Positions 12,102 through 21,526 of a DNA stretch of 64,000 nt are shown here, one piece after another; position 1 is the stretch's first letter, and the number at the start of each line of letters is the position of its first letter. The stretch covers positions 992,001 through 1,056,000 of the forward strand of contig OZ287699.1 of NCBI GenBank assembly GCA_965649825.1. The letters run 5' to 3'. A model generated the notes under the pieces. That model ran no database searches, had not been told where the DNA came from, and was given only the letters and a program-made list of their open reading frames with translations. This DNA comes from Penicillus capitatus (lineage: Eukaryota > Chlorophyta). The translations under genes and the position numbers were made by a program.

Positions 12102-14042
12102 CTAGAGCTCATCTCTGTCATGCGTGTTTACGAATTCATCATCTTCCTCCTCTTCCTCATCTTCATAATCCTCCTCTTCGTCCTCGTCGTCATCATCAAA
12201 ATCTGTCCATACCAAAATTGTATGCGATTGACTTGACGGTTGTCGTCTTACCGTCCACTCCCTGCGATTTAAGAGTCTCTTTGCGTTTGTCGCCTTCCTC
12301 CTTCTCAAGTTTTTCAAACATCTCCTCTGGAACACGATTTCAAAGGTCAGTTGTTGACAGGAGAGTGTGGCACTCCACTTTCGGCATCCTTATTCTTTCC
12401 AAAAGTGTCTCTGCCAAACTGAAGTGCCTCTTCTAAACTGTCCCCCACGACAATGTTGTCAAAAATCGAACCACTTTTCACTTGCCTAAGCAAAACGCAA
12501 TACCTCATCATCCATTCAAACACATTCGGCTGGATACCATAGTTCGAATCCAACGAACTTCATGTCCGGGTGATGATAGAGTGTATCGTCGTGGACGTAG
12601 TCCGGATTCGGAATCTCTGGTCGCTTCCATTTTCCTTTGTAATCTGGATTGTCCATCATTTTTGGCTTCCATTCTCCTAAAGCCACACCATTGCTATCCT
12701 TCTCTCGACGATGCGGAGGAGACGACCTTTGAAATCTGGATTCTTGATTTTTGGCGGTTCCCAAAGACCGTCCGATTCTTCATCCCATTCATCAGGCTTT
12801 ACAGCATTGGCGTCGACAATGTACTCCGGAATGTCATCGTAGCCTAACCTCATCACGATTCGCTAACAGACAACAGAGATTAATTTTTCTTACCTTCAGG
12901 TTTGACATCGTCCGGATCCGGAATCCGGCGTCGATCGTCCCAGTCTTCTGGTTTGACTGCCGAAGCATCCTAGTCAGAGCACGAACATTTCTAGAAGGAT
13001 TCTGGTCCAGTCAACACGGCGTGCATGCTCAGACAAGTCTGAAATATGAAAATAAACATCGGATTCAACAGAATCCTTCTTTATCTCTCCTCATCATTGC
13101 GATGCGCCGCCAACAACCAACGATATGACTGACAAGCACGCTTGCTTACTTCGATTGTCTTCGCTCCCACAATGTCAAAGCCCGTGAACAGATCCCCAGA
13201 GCCCGCTTCTTCTAAATCGATAAAGACCTGACACGAAGCAATGTTTCGGCATGTCTGCGGAGTCGAATGCTTCGAAAGGACTTTGTATTCGTTGGCTGGA
13301 GTGATCAGCAGTGTATAGACATGTGTCAATTCATCCGTCTTGCATCGAATCTCTTCGTTTATCATGTGATTCGTCCCATTGTGCCACACAATCACGTGGA
13401 CTTTCTTCTTTCCTCCGCATATATCGGGACCGAACATGATCAAGTATGGCGTCTCTCCGTCAAGCTTCTTTCCCATCTTGTCTTTGCTGCATCACACATA
13501 GAATCTCAACAAAGCGGGATACGTCGTTTAGTGCGATGCCTGGTTTCGGGGAAGACTTTAATGTATCCTCCACCGCAGTCGATTCTTTGTTCGTGCTTCA
13601 CAGAGTACTGAAACGAAAGATGATGTGACAGGTTGGCCGGTTCAGGACGCTACCTGCCTGTATCACAAGATCGGATTCCTTGTTATCGAAAACTTCCGGA
13701 AACTCAGCAGAGATGGCAAAGAATTTGGCATCGGGTGTTGTTTTAATGCCTTTGTCCTCTTCTGCATCGCCGTACCTAAAGATCCAATCGGCGTGTGCCA
13801 TTCGTAGGAGATGCGTCACCATCGTCCAGCCGACATTACCCAAGATCCACCACTGCCGTCGTTCTGACGCCAATCCGATATGGTCCAACGATCCTCCCAC
13901 GTTTCTAAAAGACAAGAACGTCGCACAATTGTCTAACCTCTGCCATGCTGCATGCAGTACTGTCGAACGTCTCTTTGAAAAAGAACTTGGCGTGCGCCGT
14001 TGTTGCCGAGAAGAGGAGCAGAGCACAGCAGAGGCGTTGCAT
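12102..14042 (-). CDS. CRT: Calreticulin (ER lectin chaperone, 416 aa, C-terminal RDEL)
   Basis: Calreticulin folds N-glycoproteins and stores Ca2+ in the ER lumen. Twelve exons (14042-13961, 13904-13820, 13775-13658, 13607-13540, 13486-13282, 13227-13150, 12969-12894, 12843-12727, 12676-12538, 12485-12379, 12326-12252, 12202-12102) sum to 1,251 nt, 416 residues, the usual family size. A signal peptide (MQRLCCALLLFSATTAHA) precedes the lectin domain with YGDAEEDKGIKTT and LIMFGPDICGGKKKVH. The P-domain has three KPEDWDD-type and three NPDYKGKWK-type repeats. The tail is highly acidic and ends in an RDEL retention signal. Introns are 44-56 nt except one of 180 nt (12970-13149). Introns 13608-13657 and 13487-13539 keep the frame only with GC donors. 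The ATG at 14042 was chosen because it begins the signal peptide directly. Confidence 0.95.
12970..13149 (-). ncRNA. Oversized calreticulin intron, possible intron-hosted C/D snoRNA
   Basis: This intron is three to four times longer than any other resolved here, although the flanking exons join cleanly. On the sense strand it contains an ATGATGA box, matching the snoRNA C box RUGAUGA, with CTGA boxes downstream. It also has two short hairpins, CAAGC/GCTTG and GGATTC/GAATCC. Terminal pairing next to the boxes is weak. A structured RNA in this intron is an inference; an ordinary longer intron is the alternative. Confidence 0.3.
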
Positions 14043-14263
14043 CGAAGAGGCATCAACGCCCTGGCGGCTCTTGGCAAAATCCGAGCGCAACATCGATGCT
14101 GTGACGGTCAGAGCCGCAACAATGGACACTTGTCCGTTCGTCAAGGCAAATTAGTTCATTAGCCTCTTCTGTCAACGACGATGTCTTCGTCTTCGACCTG
14201 CAAAGCGCCCGGTCGTGCACGTCTCGCATCAGCACTGCGGTATCGACAGAAGCCGTTACACAG

Positions 14264-14692
14264 TTGTGCCCATCCTCTGCGTTTACGAGACACGGTCTTC
14301 GTGGCGAAGCGACACACTTGGCGAAGACACGCCTTGGAAATCGATTTCTCCGATCCAGATGTTCTACTCGCGCTAGGTCGGTCGCCTCAGCCAGACCACC
14401 TCATATCCATTCACAGACGCACACGCATGTAGCGGGAGCGATCGTGGGAATCGGGATCGGAATTGGTGTCCCCGTATTTATCGTCTCGCGTGACAAACTC
14501 GACGAAGAGCGTGTCGAGGCGCTGCGCGAGTTAAACAGAGAGACCTATGAAGCCACCGGAGAGTACCTCTCCAAAGTACCCCTGCCGTTATCTCTGCCGC
14601 CCACGTGTCTTCATGGTCATTCGCAGGAGGAATTGGCCAAGATCCGGCCGCCGCGATGGACAGATCGACGTGAATTCAAGGATGACGATTGA
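14264..14692 (+). CDS. Small single-span membrane protein, unknown function
   Basis: The C-terminal half is convincing. A glycine-rich hydrophobic span (AGAIVGIGIGIGVPVFIV) is followed by a charged helix with KLDEERVEALRELNRE and a short Pro/Arg/Asp tail. A 51-nt in-frame stretch (about 14575-14625) starts with GT, ends with CAG and looks like an intron, so the mature product would be about 125 residues. The N-terminus of the open frame is rich in Arg, Ser and Thr, as in a mitochondrial presequence, but the start could lie in another exon in the ORF that opens at 14181. I do not recognise the family. Confidence 0.45.
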   Translation: MCPSSAFTRHGLRGEATHLAKTRLGNRFLRSRCSTRARSVASARPPHIHSQTHTHVAGAIVGIGIGIGVPVFIVSRDKLDEERVEALRELNRETYEATGEYLSKVPLPLSLPPTCLHGHSQEELAKIRPPRWTDRREFKDDD

Positions 14693-14943
14693 GAGATCGA
14701 GAGCGCGTAGACTGTGACCCATTGAGATTTTTGGCGTTTGAGAGATGCATGTGCGAAATGACGGATGACTGTGAACGTCCTACTCGGTGCGTCCTTTCTT
14801 TTCACGTCCTGTTTATCCGTCGTGACTTGCGATTACCCTCGGCCGCGTCGCACCGTTGTTGTTTATAACAGCAGACTCCGGTATTTTTCCTATCGGCCTT
14901 TTGCCTTCTCCTATCATCAGCACGACCCCACCCACAGTGGACG

Positions 14944-15440
14944 ATGGAATCCAAAGGCATGGCTTTGCGTTCGAGGAGAGCGCCTCAATTATCAGAAATC
15001 TTCCGATATCACGCTCAGCCACAGGACATTGAGGTGAGTACGCTTGACCGGGCGTTGCCCTTCACACCCGCATGCGGCACCGATAATGCCGTCCATGTGC
15101 ATCATTTGCAGAAAAACGTGTCGTCGCGTAGGACGACCTCGAGAAGATGTCTCGGTTGTTGACGCGATTAAAGAGGCGAAGGATGCAGCGACAGAATGCG
15201 TCAGATGCTATCCATGATGCGAGATCGGCTCCCCGTGATCTCGAGAAGACCGAAATGTATCACGAACGCGATCGCGACCCTTTCCTCGCCACACCATCCA
15301 AGAATTTCCTAACCCCGAATAAGCGACCGAGTCATATGGCAGAAGAGAGAATGGACGAAACGGAGTCACGGCCTATCAATCCTGAGTTTCGCCCTTGGTC
15401 GAAGTTCGATCCTGTGCACTACCATCACACTTTTCAATAA
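14944..15440 (+). CDS. Hypothetical basic protein, two exons proposed
   Basis: An ATG at 14944 opens a 30-codon exon ending in ATTGAG before GTGAGT, a good donor. A second exon begins near 15145 and runs in frame to TAA at 15438-15440, giving about 130 residues rich in Arg, Asp, Glu and Pro. It contains a SRLLTRLKRRR segment and ends FDPVHYHHTFQ. No domain, signal peptide or membrane span is visible. The exact acceptor is uncertain, because AG dinucleotides occur at several places before the second exon. Function unknown; a spurious ORF is possible. Confidence 0.35.
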
Positions 15441-15613
15441 GGATCCGTCGATGACGGACTCTCTCTGCAGCTTCTCCAATTGTCGACGTCTCTGGCTGTA
15501 ATAGAAAGATGATTGTGTGTTCGTTTTTGGTGAGATGTTTCTGAAATCTTTGCGAATAGGAGGCGTCACCGTTTTCAAAGGGGCCAAAGAACGTCACATG
15601 GTCGCCATCATCA

Positions 15614-16120
15614 TCATCGATTCTTAATCACCGTTTGCAGTTTAATCAGTCCGATCGATCTCAAGCACCGATGGACAATGGGTGTGAGGCTCATAGCGAC
15701 CGGAATCTTCACAGGCACCAACGCCTTGGTACACAAGAAGGCCAGCGCTATACTACTGCCCTTTCCTTCGCTCACGAGTCTGTTATACCATCGCGTGTTG
15801 GCAGCGAGTTGCTCTTCGCTTTCCTGAGTCTGCGACGGTAACAGGCTCCATTTCTGAGAAACGACGGAGGGGGAGTTGAAGGAGATGGTAAAGATGACGG
15901 ACGGTACTTGAAGGGTTCCTTTCACATCAAATTTATTCTCGATCGCGAAGTAGAGTCCCCAAAACGTCGCCGCCGAGATCGTAAAGTATGTTCCGATAGC
16001 CGTGACGCCGTACTTACGCACGAGGCCGCGGAATTGCCCTGACGACATGACGACGTATTTGAAGCAAACAAACACACAAATGAACAAATGTAAACAGTTC
16101 ACTAATTCCGCCGTTCTCAT
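15614..16120 (-). CDS. DUF1279/FAM210-like membrane protein
   Basis: The frame contains the DUF1279 core. An amphipathic start (GQFRGLVRKYGVTAIG) leads into a first hydrophobic helix, TYFTISAATFWGLYFAI. A second block follows, GSSIALAFLCTKALVPVKIP, ending VAMSLTPIVHRCLRSIG. FAM210/DUF1279 proteins sit in mitochondrial or plastid membranes. An in-frame GT...CAG segment at 15854-15907 (54 nt) interrupts the domain and is probably an intron, leaving about 150 residues. The ATG at 16118-16120 overlaps the stop of the next gene by 4 nt. A start at the internal Met before SSGQFRG would avoid that overlap and also remove an odd hydrophobic N-terminus. Confidence 0.75.
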   Translation of the reverse strand: MRTAELVNCLHLFICVFVCFKYVVMSSGQFRGLVRKYGVTAIGTYFTISAATFWGLYFAIENKFDVKGTLQVPSVIFTISFNSPSVVSQKWSLLPSQTQESEEQLAANTRWYNRLVSEGKGSSIALAFLCTKALVPVKIPVAMSLTPIVHRCLRSIGLIKLQTVIKNR

Positions 16121-16907
16121 TGCGTTCCAGATGATGTGACATCTTCCTTAAGTGATTGGTATTGATTGGCTGGGCGCACCATATCGATCATATGTGTGGC
16201 GCGTCCTTTGGTAGATGTTGTATCTTCAAGGGGGCCAAGGTCAGAGGATGTTTGCGTCGTGGCACTCGGTGTCATCATCTGAATGTATGTCGCTTTGCGT
16301 GCGTCTGACGCTTTGGGCTTATAGATCCATGACCAGGCTGCCACAAGGAATCCGACCACCGCAAACACCATCATGACAATTGCATACGGCCTACAACCAT
16401 TTCGGCCTCTGTGCCGTCTCTGCATGATAGGACAGGATACGCACCCGCTGTTCCGCAAGAACAGACCCAGCAGAAGAAGAATGATGGATGCAATGAGGGA
16501 ATAAGAGCGTAGCGCCGCCCACAGGAAACAACGCCAGAGCACGCCATTCATCTGTACCACGGTCTTCTACATCACGGATTCTTCCATACAGTGCTGTCGC
16601 ACCTGAGTGACAACCAATCCTCTGTCCGGTACGGAGGGAAATTTCAGAACGGCTTGATCCGCGGAGACGGGGCAGAACTGAATGTGATACATTCGTGCAT
16701 TCACATAAAATTCACCTCCATTGTACTCAAAGTACTCACACGACCCCTGAGCAGAACGACGCCTATTTGCATAATGCCACTGTCGGTTAGGCGCCCCGCC
16801 ATGTATCGGTGACCGAAGACGAGGAGGCAGAACATCGTTAGCAGTGTGGGAAATGGGAGACCGCAAGCAGAAGTCGCATCAACGTCGGCAGATAAGCCGA
16901 ACTTCAA
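16117..16907 (-). CDS. Multi-span membrane protein, unknown family
   Basis: Three frames join through two short introns (GTGAGT...ATTCAG, 62 nt, and GTGCGA...GTACAG, 51 nt) into one protein of about 220 residues starting at 16907. It has three hydrophobic spans: LPFPTLLTMFCLLVFG near residue 18, YSLIASIILLLLGLFL, and AIVMMVFAVVGFLVAAWSWIY. The span order leaves a Cys/Arg-rich loop (CPIMQRRHRGRNGC) and a Ser/Thr-rich C-terminal tail. I do not recognise the family. The stop overlaps the proposed start of the downstream DUF1279 gene by ATGA. Confidence 0.5.
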
Positions 16908-17256
16908 GAGAACTGAGACAGTAAAGACGGAGTGCGTACAGATGGGTTATCGACGCTAAGCAACTCCGTTTTCTTCTCGATAGTGATGTGACAGCGAAAG
17001 ACAACCTTTCTTTTCATCATTACCGGCGATCGACAGAAATTGACGTTTCCTCAGACCTGTCCCGAGCACGAAGGCCCGGCCGTACGTCATGTTGATTTCG
17101 GATGGCGAGCAGCGACGTGGAGGATATGGAGTGAGACGTGACGAACGAGAGGCTTGTTGTTTTTACACGAGTGTGCATGTGCAGGACGGAGGTGGACTGA
17201 CACTCGATAACAAGCTCCCTTTAGCCGAGCCAGTCGCTGTCCGCGGAGAAGCAGAG

Positions 17257-20200
17257 ATGAAACAGGAATTGGAATCGATTCGACAGCGATTGGGATCGAC
17301 GACGGACTGGGTGGAACGCATACAGGCGTTGTTGAGGCTAGAGGGGTTGATTCGCGGAGGAGCAGCGCAACGATGGTCTTCTTTCTTCGAAGGACTGAAG
17401 CCGCTCCGAGATCCACTCGTTGCGCAGGTACCGTCCCTCGTCGCATCAGCGATCTCCTCCTGCAGCGCATACCCTGGAGTGCAGATCAGCGACCGCCGCT
17501 CTGCCGTTTCGCGTCAGGCCTGTCACATCGTGGCAATGTTGGCCGTTTGTGCAGGACAGAAGTTCGAGCCCTTTGCTCTGTTCTTTATTCCTGTCATCAC
17601 TAAAGTGTGACCAAATGAGAAAGGACAGTGAGAATGGTGAAATGACAGGTCTTGGTGATCACCGTTCAAGTGATGGCCGATGCGGCGAATGAATGTCTCC
17701 ATTCCATACTGCATCACTGTCGAAGTGGAAAACTCCTTCCCAAGATTAGCCACTCCATTCTCACAGACAAGAATGCCAAGATTCGTCAGCACTGTATTAA
17801 ATATCTTCTTCAAGTCAATGACGACCTGGAACGAAAGATGCAACACTGAGATGTGGACTCAGGTCTATGACACGTGGAATCCTTCACAGTACGATCGCTA
17901 TGTGGATTTTACACTTCCTGGTTTGAGAGCAGCATTGCAAGATGCATCCTCTGAGACACGAAGCTTCGGTCGAATGGCAGTGGCTGCTGTCTATCGCGCT
18001 TTTCCCGACAAAGGAAAATCGTTTGTCAAATCACTGGACGGCAGTCTAAAGCTGAGACTCCAACAATTGAAAACGATCTACACGCCGGGTATCGCGTGAG
18101 AGGTCTATCAGAGAGTCATGATGGATTGGATTTAGGTTCTTTTGCTTTTCCTTTGATCAACATCGGAGAACTGCCGTCTCTGTGTGATCGCGAGAAGTCT
18201 GTAAATGAACAAACCAAGCAACGGAGCAATCTCGTCGAAGAAGCCGAGAGTGATCCAATCGACGATCCCCTGAGCGTTGTGCAGAAAGAATCCGAGATTG
18301 AGACTCCACGCAGAACGCAGATCGATTCTGCAAGAGAGGGCCAAGGTACGGGTTCTGCTTTTTTGATAACTTGCTGTAACGTTTCCCTGAAGCACCTCTC
18401 AGTGGAAATACAACGCCTGTCTCGTACGATACATGCGGAGCAACATCGGCAGCCATTCGATTCCAGACAGGTTCTCTTTTCAACACAGCAGTGTACGAGT
18501 GGATGGATGTTTGTGTTCATTTAAGGTAGCTTCAGCATCGGTGCCCATTCGAGAAAGAAGAACAGGAGAAGACCTCTCACTCCCGAAAAGGAAGCACGTT
18601 TGTCTGTTAGCCTTTCCAAATGTGCGTCCTCTTTGACCATAGTCATAAGCCGTTTGGCCAGTTGTCTAAAACAACGGTATGTTTGTAGCCGATCAATCTA
18701 AGACAGTTTGTTTTGCTCTCCCCGCGAGACGGGAGGTGGAGAAAGGCACAAACGCACAAAGACCATCACCCATTCCGGAAGAGAAGCAGCGATCTCTGGG
18801 GGCACTCCTTGGGAAAGCAGGAAAAGGATGGCATGACTGGAAAGCGAAGGTGCGGCTGTCCGTCATGGAATAAAGACAACATTCAATTTCCTTGTAGGAA
18901 GGGATCATGACAGAGCTGCTGGCTTTGATACATGGCAGAGATCTAACTCCTTCTGAGATGATCGGGTCACTCTTCTCACTCACAAAGGTCCTGCGTCTAT
19001 TTCTAGAAGACCCACATCACAAGGTACTCCCTGGTGTTCAGCTGGCAGTTATCAACAGCATTGTAGGTGGTGGAAATTACGCTCGAGTTTATCGAACACT
19101 GCTATGACAGATACCCTGTGCACCTGGAGTCTCTGTTTGTCCATTTGGCACCCATCCTCTTCACAAAGAGTATCGACCAGAAGACTTCCATACAGAATCG
19201 GTCGGCCACGATTCTTCAGAGTGGTTTCCATTCTCAGCAGATGATGAAGGGCGAATGTATTGTCTTGGCAGATTGTGCTGATTGCTATTCGGGAGATCTC
19301 CTCTGGTCGGCATGTCTGGATGCCCTCAATGTGTTAAAGATGCCAAAGTGCTTTCCGGAGATCTTCAAGTATCTTTGTCACTGCCTCAAGCGACAACCGC
19401 AGCCAAAAGTCCCTTCCCAAGCACACCTCATCCGGAGAGGGATCTGTCAAATTCTCTCCTATTCCGCGGATAAGAACCCTACCGTGCGTCAGACGTCATC
19501 ACAGTTGGTGGAGGATCTCATTGCATCCGTTTCGAAGGACGTCCTCCGTCAACATCTCAATCAAGCCGATCCAGAAGAGCGTGTATGATGATCCTCCAAT
19601 CCATGGTCCTGTGGATCTAAATGTTTTTTTTCTGCAGCTTATCTTGATACAGAAACTGCGCCAGAAGCATCCTGACCTCTTTCCAGATTTCCATACGCCG
19701 AACAAGAGCCCGGCCAGAAGCCGTACGCCGAACAGGGAGCGAAGTCGTACCCCGGGTCAGTGCTTTGAGAGAGGCAACTCTTGTTCACCTTGGATGTCTA
19801 GAGAAAACGCCAAGCGTTTCAAAGAAAAGGCGCAGCGAGATGTGTGCCAGTATAAATGAATGGCTATCCGAGTGGCTCGTTCCCTGTCAGGGGCTGACAG
19901 AAGTGGAAAAGCTCAATCGGGTCTCGACGGCGATCGATCGAATGGCCACACTGGAAGGACAATCGTCTGAGCCCCTGCAGCCAAACGTACGTCTGCCTCT
20001 ATACTCTCGACCACTCCTGGCAATTCATCCAACAGTTGATCGATCAATGTGTGGCTCTGCTGACAACTTCGAAGAGCGCCGTCAGAGAACAGCTGCTTCT
20101 ACTCCTCCACGAAATCTTTCGACGTTTTCGCTGCCACCTTACAAAGGAGAGTATCCGAGATCTCATCCATGCCCTATTGACTGTGGCATCCGATTCGACA

Positions 20201-20723
20201 GATCCAGTAACGTGGCGTGCAGGTTTTCCGATCAAAATGTGTGATACGTGGCAGGTTCTGTTGGCGATGGATATGGCAGTGGAGGCTTTGCTGAAGTCTG
20301 TTTCCATCTCGGCAGCCTATGCAGCATGTCTCAACTGCCTTCTGCAATCGGACGATCTGTTGGCGCACGATAGTCCATTCATTGTTTTCCTCAAAATCTT
20401 GAGGAAGCTGACACAGATGCTGCACCCGGAGGAGCTGTTGTGCAGAATGGAGGAGACACAGTTTGCCATTGTCGGTGTTTTGACATCTCGTTGGAACAGT
20501 GACCTGGTGAGTGTGCGCAAAGCAGTGGTGAGCTGTTTGGCCGAGATCGGCAAAAAGATTGGCCACAAGTAAGCAACCAACACCGACAGCGGCGTCGTCC
20601 AATCTACAATGCTGCAGGTTGGATGGTCATTTGTCTGCCCTCTCGGAATCACAAAGAAGACTCCTGCAGCTCTATATTGAAAAGAGTGATCAGAACAGGT
20701 GTGTGCCAGACGTTTCAAAATAA
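17257..20723 (+). CDS. CLASP-like TOG-domain microtubule-binding protein
   Basis: The N-terminal segment matches a CLASP TOG domain: DWVERIQALLRLEGLI at the first helix pair, then IRQHCIKYLLQ and the SSETRSFGRMAVAAVYRAFP helix, typical of the end of a CLASP TOG. Further HEAT-like blocks follow (FIEHCYDRYPVHLESLFVHL, DKNPTVRQTSSQLVEDLIA). A basic linker, SPARSRTPNRERSRTPG, resembles the Ser/Arg-rich +TIP-binding linkers of CLASPs. A C-terminal HEAT array ends in SVRKAVVSCLAEIGKKIGHK, then LDGHLSALSESQRRLL and TAA at 20721-20723. The gene has many 45-60-nt introns, so total length is only estimated at about 900 residues. CLASPs stabilise microtubule plus ends and spindles. The start at 17257 is the first Met before the TOG domain; the frame is open further upstream. 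Confidence 0.7.
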
Positions 20724-21526
20724 AGTGCAAAGGGCCCGACGTTTCCGTTCTTCCTTATTCAAAGATTGAATCGAGCATTCCTAGAATCACTGCTCCTCCA
20801 TTAAACGCACGACGCGGACTGACATCACATTCCTTTGCATAGACACTCGCAAAGAGCGCTGTCATCACGAACGCCGTTCTGAAAATGCATGGAGAATGGG
20901 AGGGACAATCATGAAGGATTGCTACAGACACTTGACGGTTTTCGATTACGTGTGAGATTTGCGAACCATGAAGAAAACGAACTGCTGCAGGTCATCTGCA
21001 CATTCTTCGCCTTAAAGTGCTCCACTACATGGCATTTCACCGCGAACAGGAGATCAAGAGATGAACGATGCGAACAGTGATACGTGGATTGAGGCAGAAC
21101 GATCGTAATTCGAATGTTCCTCTAGAACAGACAGAAACAGCATCACCTGCACAGATCTCTTCATACAGAGACAACAAATTGTACAAAGCACAAAACTCCA
21201 AAAATCATATTCTTCAGCCATCGGTGTTACAAAATAAAACACCGTAGTCACGTTTACCTGCACAACCTATGACGGTATCGTCAGGAAATGCCTTATACAG
21301 ACTTTTCTTCCTCTTGTCACGCATGTTGGACAGTAAGGTCAACCACAGAGGAATATCTCAGAGTTCGTTCAGGGACCTCCGTCCATTCCTTTTAACATCC
21401 GTTCCTTTCTATTTGACGGAGTCGATCGAATCAGGAGATATCAAATTCGTCATCGTCCGGCTGATGAGACATCGTTACTTAAAGAGAATACGTCGTTATT
21501 GTCAAAAAACGGATGCTCAGCTGTCT
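20724..21526. other. 800 bp between convergent genes, no gene recognised
   Basis: This stretch holds the 3' ends of the CLASP-like and XPC genes. Short ORFs are present, including one of 98 codons on the plus strand that overlaps the XPC 3' end. None has recognisable sequence or clean splice partners. Confidence 0.5.

Noticed and set aside
16985-16997. TGATGTGACAG near 16985 as an intron acceptor
   Set aside because: It lies between genes and no exon follows in either frame, so it was not counted as support for the branch-site motif. The copy at 13621-13630 was also excluded because it is antisense to its intron.
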